Below are positions 7,421-10,405 of a stretch of 10,405 nucleotides of DNA, one piece after another. This stretch comes from Bordetella parapertussis (GTDB taxonomy: Bacteria > Pseudomonadota > Gammaproteobacteria > Burkholderiales > Burkholderiaceae_C), in assembly GCA_945907335.1 (NCBI GenBank), contig CAMDSU010000052.1:1-10405 (forward strand), written 5' to 3'. Position 1 is the first letter of the stretch, and each line of letters opens with the position of its first letter. The position numbers were made by a program, and so were the translations under genes. A model generated the notes under the pieces. That model was not told the DNA's origin and searched no databases. It saw only the letters and a program-made list of their open reading frames with translations.

Positions 7421-7789
7421 TCAAAATTCCAAAGGCTTGAGGTTGTAGGCAGTATGCCAGTGCACCACGCCAGCGGTTTCGCTGAGGTTAATCTTCACCA
7501 AGCCGCCGCGACACGGGCCGCCGACGCATTCACCAGTTTCAGGCGCATAAGTCGCTCCGTGCGTGGCGCACAGCAACCAACGCCCCTCGGTGTCAAAAAA
7601 ACGATTCGGCTGAAAATCCATTTCCATGGCCACATGGGTACAGCGGTTTAAGTAGGCTTGCACCTGTCCTTCAAACCGCACCGCGAATGCGCGACAAGTC
7701 TGGCCCGCATACACCACATCAAACGGCACGGCCAGTCCGCTGTCAGCCAGGTCGGCGCTATTGCACAAAGGGATCTGGGCCTCAGCCAT
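7421..7789 (-). CDS. Small Rieske [2Fe-2S] protein
   Basis: A 122 aa stand-alone Rieske domain with both cluster-binding motifs: C50-x-H52 (RCTH) and C74-xx-H77 (LLCATHG), separated by 21 residues, then the glycine-rich TGECVGGPCRGG loop at 86-96. It has no signal peptide or membrane anchor, so it is a soluble cytosolic electron-transfer protein like the ferredoxin components of ring-hydroxylating dioxygenases. No dioxygenase, reductase or other redox partner is encoded nearby. Extra cysteines at 9, 32, 88 and 93 are not explained by the cluster. It overlaps the HAD phosphatase gene by 8 bases and is followed after 2 bases by sppA, so it is co-translated with genes of unrelated function. Domain call is firm; partner and pathway unknown. 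Confidence 0.9.
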   Translation of the reverse strand: MAEAQIPLCNSADLADSGLAVPFDVVYAGQTCRAFAVRFEGQVQAYLNRCTHVAMEMDFQPNRFFDTEGRWLLCATHGATYAPETGECVGGPCRGGLVKINLSETAGVVHWHTAYNLKPLEF

Positions 7790-8453
7790 GTCCGATCAAC
7801 CAGTCGTGCAATTCGCTGACGTTATGTGCCACTGTCAATGGGTTCCATCGTCCAAAATCAGAGGTGCCGTGCGCGCCATAACTGACCGCCACACTGGCAC
7901 AACCGGCGTTGTGCGCCATTTCCAAATCGTGTGTGGTGTCGCCGATCATCAAGGTGCGTTCGGGCGAGACACCAAACTCGGCCATCAATTCATTCAACAT
8001 GCGTGGATTCGGTTTGCCCGCGGTTTCGTCAGCGGTGCGTGATCCATCAAACATGCCGCGCAATTCCACCTGTTGCAACGCATCGTCCAGGCCCTTGCGG
8101 CTTTTGCCAGTGGCCACGGTGAGAATATGCTGCTTGTCGCGTAATGCTTGCAACATCGGCAAAGTACCTTCAAACAAGGATAAATCATGGTGGTGCTTGG
8201 CGTAATGGTGCCGATAACGTTCGCCCAGCATGGGGTATTTGTCTTTGGGCACATCGGGCGCGGCATGCGCCAGCGCCGGCATCAACGCCATGCCGATCAC
8301 GTAAGCGGCTTGTTCATCCGTGGGCTTTTGTCCGCCGACATCCACCACGGCGGACTGTATGCAACGCACAATGATTTGGGTCGAGTCGTACAGCGTACCG
8401 TCCCAGTCAAAAGCTATCAGATCAAACCGGCGCGAGCGGAGGGGGTTGGACAT
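7782..8453 (-). CDS. HAD-superfamily IA hydrolase (phosphoglycolate-phosphatase-like)
   Basis: A soluble phosphatase of 223 aa with all four HAD motifs: motif I FDWDGTLYDS (nucleophile Asp16, acid Asp18), motif II VATGKS (about 113-118), motif III Lys147 in AGKPNP, and motif IV IGDTTHDLEMA (170-180). An alpha-helical cap domain fills residues 20-95, the subclass IA arrangement of Gph, PGM and pyrophosphatase-like enzymes. Substrate cannot be told from sequence. Phosphoglycolate phosphatase is one option, but Burkholderiales have several such paralogues and this copy is not beside ribulose or glycolate genes. Its start lies 32 bases inside the 3' end of rluC, and its stop overlaps the Rieske start by 8 bases, so it is translationally coupled on both sides. 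Confidence 0.9.
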   Translation of the reverse strand: MSNPLRSRRFDLIAFDWDGTLYDSTQIIVRCIQSAVVDVGGQKPTDEQAAYVIGMALMPALAHAAPDVPKDKYPMLGERYRHHYAKHHHDLSLFEGTLPMLQALRDKQHILTVATGKSRKGLDDALQQVELRGMFDGSRTADETAGKPNPRMLNELMAEFGVSPERTLMIGDTTHDLEMAHNAGCASVAVSYGAHGTSDFGRWNPLTVAHNVSELHDWLIGHG

Positions 8454-9420
8454 GGTCTATGAAATTTTGTAATTCGTCAGGCAGTGCGGCTTCCACAGTT
8501 TCAGTGCGGCCAGTTTGCGGATGCAGGAACTGTAACCGCCACGCATGTAAAAACATGCGTTTCATGCCGAGCGCCGCCAGCCGTTTGTTCAATTCGAAGT
8601 CACCGTATTTGTCGTCGCCAACGATGGGATAACCTTGGCTGGCTAAATGCACGCGGATCTGATGGGTGCGGCCGGTTTTGATGGTGACCTCCAGCAGGCT
8701 GTAATCACCGACCAGCCTGGACACACGCACCAGCGTGATGGCGCGCTGGGCATTGGCATCGTCTTTGTGGGCAATGCGCACCCGGCGCTCGCCCTCGCCT
8801 GCGCCATTCGCAATCAAATAGCGTTGCAGCGGCAGGTCGATCACTTTTTTATTCGATGGCCATTGGCCTTTGACCAGTGCCATATAGGTTTTGCCGGTTT
8901 CGCGGTCACGAAACTGGTCTTGCAAACGGGTGAGCGCGCTGCGTTTTTTGGCGATCAGCAGCACGCCGGAGGTGTCGCGATCCAGTCTGTGCACCAACTC
9001 CAGCATGCGCGCGCCAGGTCTGGCTTGGCGCAATTGTTCGATCACGCCAAAGCTGACACCGCTGCCGCCGTGCACCGCCACGCCTGCAGGCTTGTCGATG
9101 GCCATCATTTGCTCGTCTTCCATCAACACTGGGAATTCACGTCCGGGCGCGACCGGCGCGCTGGCGTCTACCGTGGCGACCCGCACCGGCGGCAAGCGCA
9201 CCATGTCACCGGTTTGCACCCGGGTGTCGGCGTTGACCCGGCCCTTGTTGATACGCACTTCACCTGTGCGGATGATGCGGTAGACATGGGTTTTGGGCAC
9301 GCCCTTCAAATGGCGCAACAAGTAGTTATCCAAGCGCTGACCGGCGGATTCTTCATCGACCATCAAGGTCTTGACTGCTGCCGCTTTGTCTGTGTCAGGT
9401 GTGTCTATAATCTGCTTCAC
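8422..9420 (-). CDS. rluC: 23S rRNA pseudouridine synthase RluC
   Basis: Isomerises specific uridines in 23S rRNA to pseudouridine (955, 2504 and 2580 in E. coli RluC). The 332 aa protein has an S4 RNA-binding domain at about 25-80 (SAGQRLDNYLLRHLKGVPKTHVYR start), then the RluA-family catalytic domain. The signature HRLDRDTSG begins at residue 144, with catalytic Asp147. VHGGSGVSFGVIEQLR and TGRTHQIRVH also match RluC. Location beside rne agrees with RluC and argues against RluA or RluD. The start is GTG 9420; an ATG at 9363 would remove residues that align with the E. coli N-terminus, so GTG is preferred. It is the first gene of a four-gene minus-strand operon and divergent from rne across 515 bases. 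Confidence 0.95.
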   Translation of the reverse strand: MKQIIDTPDTDKAAAVKTLMVDEESAGQRLDNYLLRHLKGVPKTHVYRIIRTGEVRINKGRVNADTRVQTGDMVRLPPVRVATVDASAPVAPGREFPVLMEDEQMMAIDKPAGVAVHGGSGVSFGVIEQLRQARPGARMLELVHRLDRDTSGVLLIAKKRSALTRLQDQFRDRETGKTYMALVKGQWPSNKKVIDLPLQRYLIANGAGEGERRVRIAHKDDANAQRAITLVRVSRLVGDYSLLEVTIKTGRTHQIRVHLASQGYPIVGDDKYGDFELNKRLAALGMKRMFLHAWRLQFLHPQTGRTETVEAALPDELQNFIDHVQPPPLAPV

Positions 9421-9935
9421 CAGTGTCCGGTTCTAAGTGCTTGATTTGAATAAGAGATTAGAGCACGTCCCACCTGCACTGAGAGGTCGATGCCCATGGT
9501 GGCCGCCGCAAGCCTTACCGCCGAATTGCGGTCTGCCCTGCGGTCACCCAAGCCTATGCCTTGGAAAACGCTGAAACGGAATACCTCCCATTGCAGGTTT
9601 GTTGTGAGCCTGCAAGGACCAAAGTGAGATTGACGATACACATGAACCTGATCTGGGTGCTTATCAAAATGTGCTTCTCCTGGCTTTTGCCGGTTGAAGA
9701 GCTGCGCATTTCCCGCACTTTCGCAGGTTCTTCAATGAACCCCATGGCTGTATTTGCCATGCCTGTTCGCCTTCAACTCGCCCACATCCACCCGCCTCCT
9801 GCCCGACACCATCGCTAACGCGGTGTGTCTCGTGCATTTTTGCGCGGTATTCCTTTTCCTTTTTCAAGCATAAGCCCGCGGCATCGTTGGGTCCACAGAG
9901 GCCCTGTGTTGTAACGCTATGAAAAGGAACGCATC
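9421..9935. other. 515-base gene-free region between rluC and rne, probable rne leader
   Basis: No convincing gene is seen on either strand: short open frames here have no family likeness or good start signals. Hairpins read on the plus strand are ACCGC/GCGGT (9517-9532), TTGCAGG/CCTGCAA with two or three more wobble or A-T pairs (9591-9615), GGTTC/GAACC (9726-9741), CATGGC/GCCATG with a TGTATTT loop (9743-9761), ACACC/GGTGT (9806-9826) and CACAG/CTGTG (9894-9908). A pyrimidine run lies at 9850-9865. A perfect TATAAT at 9406-9411 on the plus strand, inside the rluC start, could be the rne -10 box but lacks a good -35. E. coli rne has a 361-base leader used for autocontrol. Whether this leader acts likewise is inference. 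An rluC promoter must also lie here but I could not place it. Confidence 0.5.
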
Positions 9936-10405
9936 ATGAAACGGATGCTGATCAACGCCACGCAAGCTGAAGAGCGCCGCCTGGCCATTGTCGACGGACA
10001 AAAACTGCTCGACTACGAAATCGAAATCGAAGGGCGCGAACAGCGCAAAGGCAATATTTACAAAGCCGTCGTCACTCGCGTCGAGCCCTCACTGGAAGCC
10101 TGTTTTGTCGATTACGGCGAAGAACGCCACGGCTTTTTGCCCTTCAAAGAAATCTCCAAACAGTATTTCTCCAATAACGTTTCCGCTTCACAAGCGCGCA
10201 TCCAAGACGTGATCCGCGAAGGCCAGGAACTGCTGATCCAAGTGGAAAAAGAAGAGCGCGGCAACAAAGGCGCGGCGCTGACCACCTTTGTTTCGCTGGC
10301 CGGCCGTTATGTGGTGCTGATGCCCAACAACCCGCGTGGCGGCGGCGTGTCGCGCCGCATCGAGGGCGAAGACCGGGCCGACCTCAAGGAGGCGTTGGAC
10401 CAGCT
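9936..10405 (+). CDS. rne: Ribonuclease E (N-terminal part; runs off window)
   Basis: Endonuclease that starts most mRNA decay and processes rRNA and tRNA; core of the degradosome. Only the first 156 codons are in the window and the frame stays open to the edge. The sequence begins [21 protein letters not shown] and has the S1 RNA-binding domain at about 36-118, with [35 protein letters not shown] and [13 protein letters not shown], then the start of the RNase H-like region with [20 protein letters not shown]. Identity to E. coli RNase E is high throughout. ATG 9936 has an AAGGA Shine-Dalgarno (9924-9928) at 7 bases spacing. RNase G is unlikely because of the [10 protein letters not shown] start and the neighbourhood. 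Regulation is probably by autocontrol through its leader, as in E. coli. Confidence 0.97.
   Translation, partial: MKRMLINATQAEERRLAIVDGQKLLDYEIEIEGREQRKGNIYKAVVTRVEPSLEACFVDYGEERHGFLPFKEISKQYFSNNVSASQARIQDVIREGQELLIQVEKEERGNKGAALTTFVSLAGRYVVLMPNNPRGGGVSRRIEGEDRADLKEALDQ

Noticed and set aside
8647..9444. Long plus-strand open frame (265 codons) opposite rluC
   Set aside because: Antisense to a certain gene with all RluC motifs; the translation is His/Gln-rich and resembles no family.
9479..9660. TPP-riboswitch-like words: CTGAGA at 9479 and GAACCTGATCTGGGT at about 9644
   Set aside because: They are about 160 bases apart, the conserved end of the thi-box after the second word is missing, and no thiamine gene follows. 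Chance similarity is more likely.
9561..9818. Plus-strand open frame (85 codons) in the rluC-rne gap
   Set aside because: It starts at TTG with no Shine-Dalgarno, overlaps several hairpins and has no family likeness.
9805..9866. Hairpin ACACC/GGTGT followed by T-rich sequence as an intrinsic terminator before rne
   Set aside because: The T-run begins about 10 bases after a weak stem, so it does not fit the usual terminator pattern; kept only as leader structure.
9919..9939. Six-codon upstream frame whose TGA overlaps the rne ATG
   Set aside because: It has no Shine-Dalgarno of its own and contains the rne one; its MKRNAS reading seems accidental, though the overlap would permit coupling.

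Overview
The window comes from a Gram-negative chromosome, most likely a betaproteobacterium of the order Burkholderiales (Comamonadaceae-like). This rests on protein character and gene order judged by eye, with no database search. It is a housekeeping region. I found no mobile element, CRISPR array, tRNA or rRNA, and no obvious undescribed defence or metabolic system.

Layout. Bases 1-4978 carry a minus-strand cluster read right to left: DUF177/yceD, rpmF (L32), plsX, fabH, fabD, fabG and acpP, which runs off the left edge. It is the classic ribosomal-protein/fatty-acid-synthesis cluster. Its genes make malonyl-ACP, the first beta-ketoacyl-ACP, the keto-reduction product and acyl-phosphate for phospholipids, all carried on ACP. 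Bases 5012-6385 hold two plus-strand genes: a Maf/YceF-type nucleotide pyrophosphatase and a divergent RsmI-like methyltransferase. Bases 6393-9420 are a tight minus-strand operon read right to left: rluC, a HAD phosphatase, a small Rieske [2Fe-2S] protein and sppA, with overlaps or 2-base gaps. Bases 9421-9935 are a gene-free divergent region whose right part is probably a long structured rne leader. RNase E (rne) starts at 9936 and runs off the right edge.

From general knowledge, E. coli has the neighbourhood rne / rluC / yceF / yceD-rpmF-plsX-fabH-fabD-fabG-acpP. Here that order is kept, but four genes (methyltransferase, sppA, Rieske, HAD phosphatase) lie between maf and rluC.

The points most worth a second look are RNA-level and not protein novelty: a strong hairpin in the rpmF leader whose 3' arm can also pair with the rpmF Shine-Dalgarno, a terminator-like hairpin between rpmF and plsX, a promoter-like site plus hairpins before acpP, and the 515-base rne upstream region with several hairpins. 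All are read by eye and untested.
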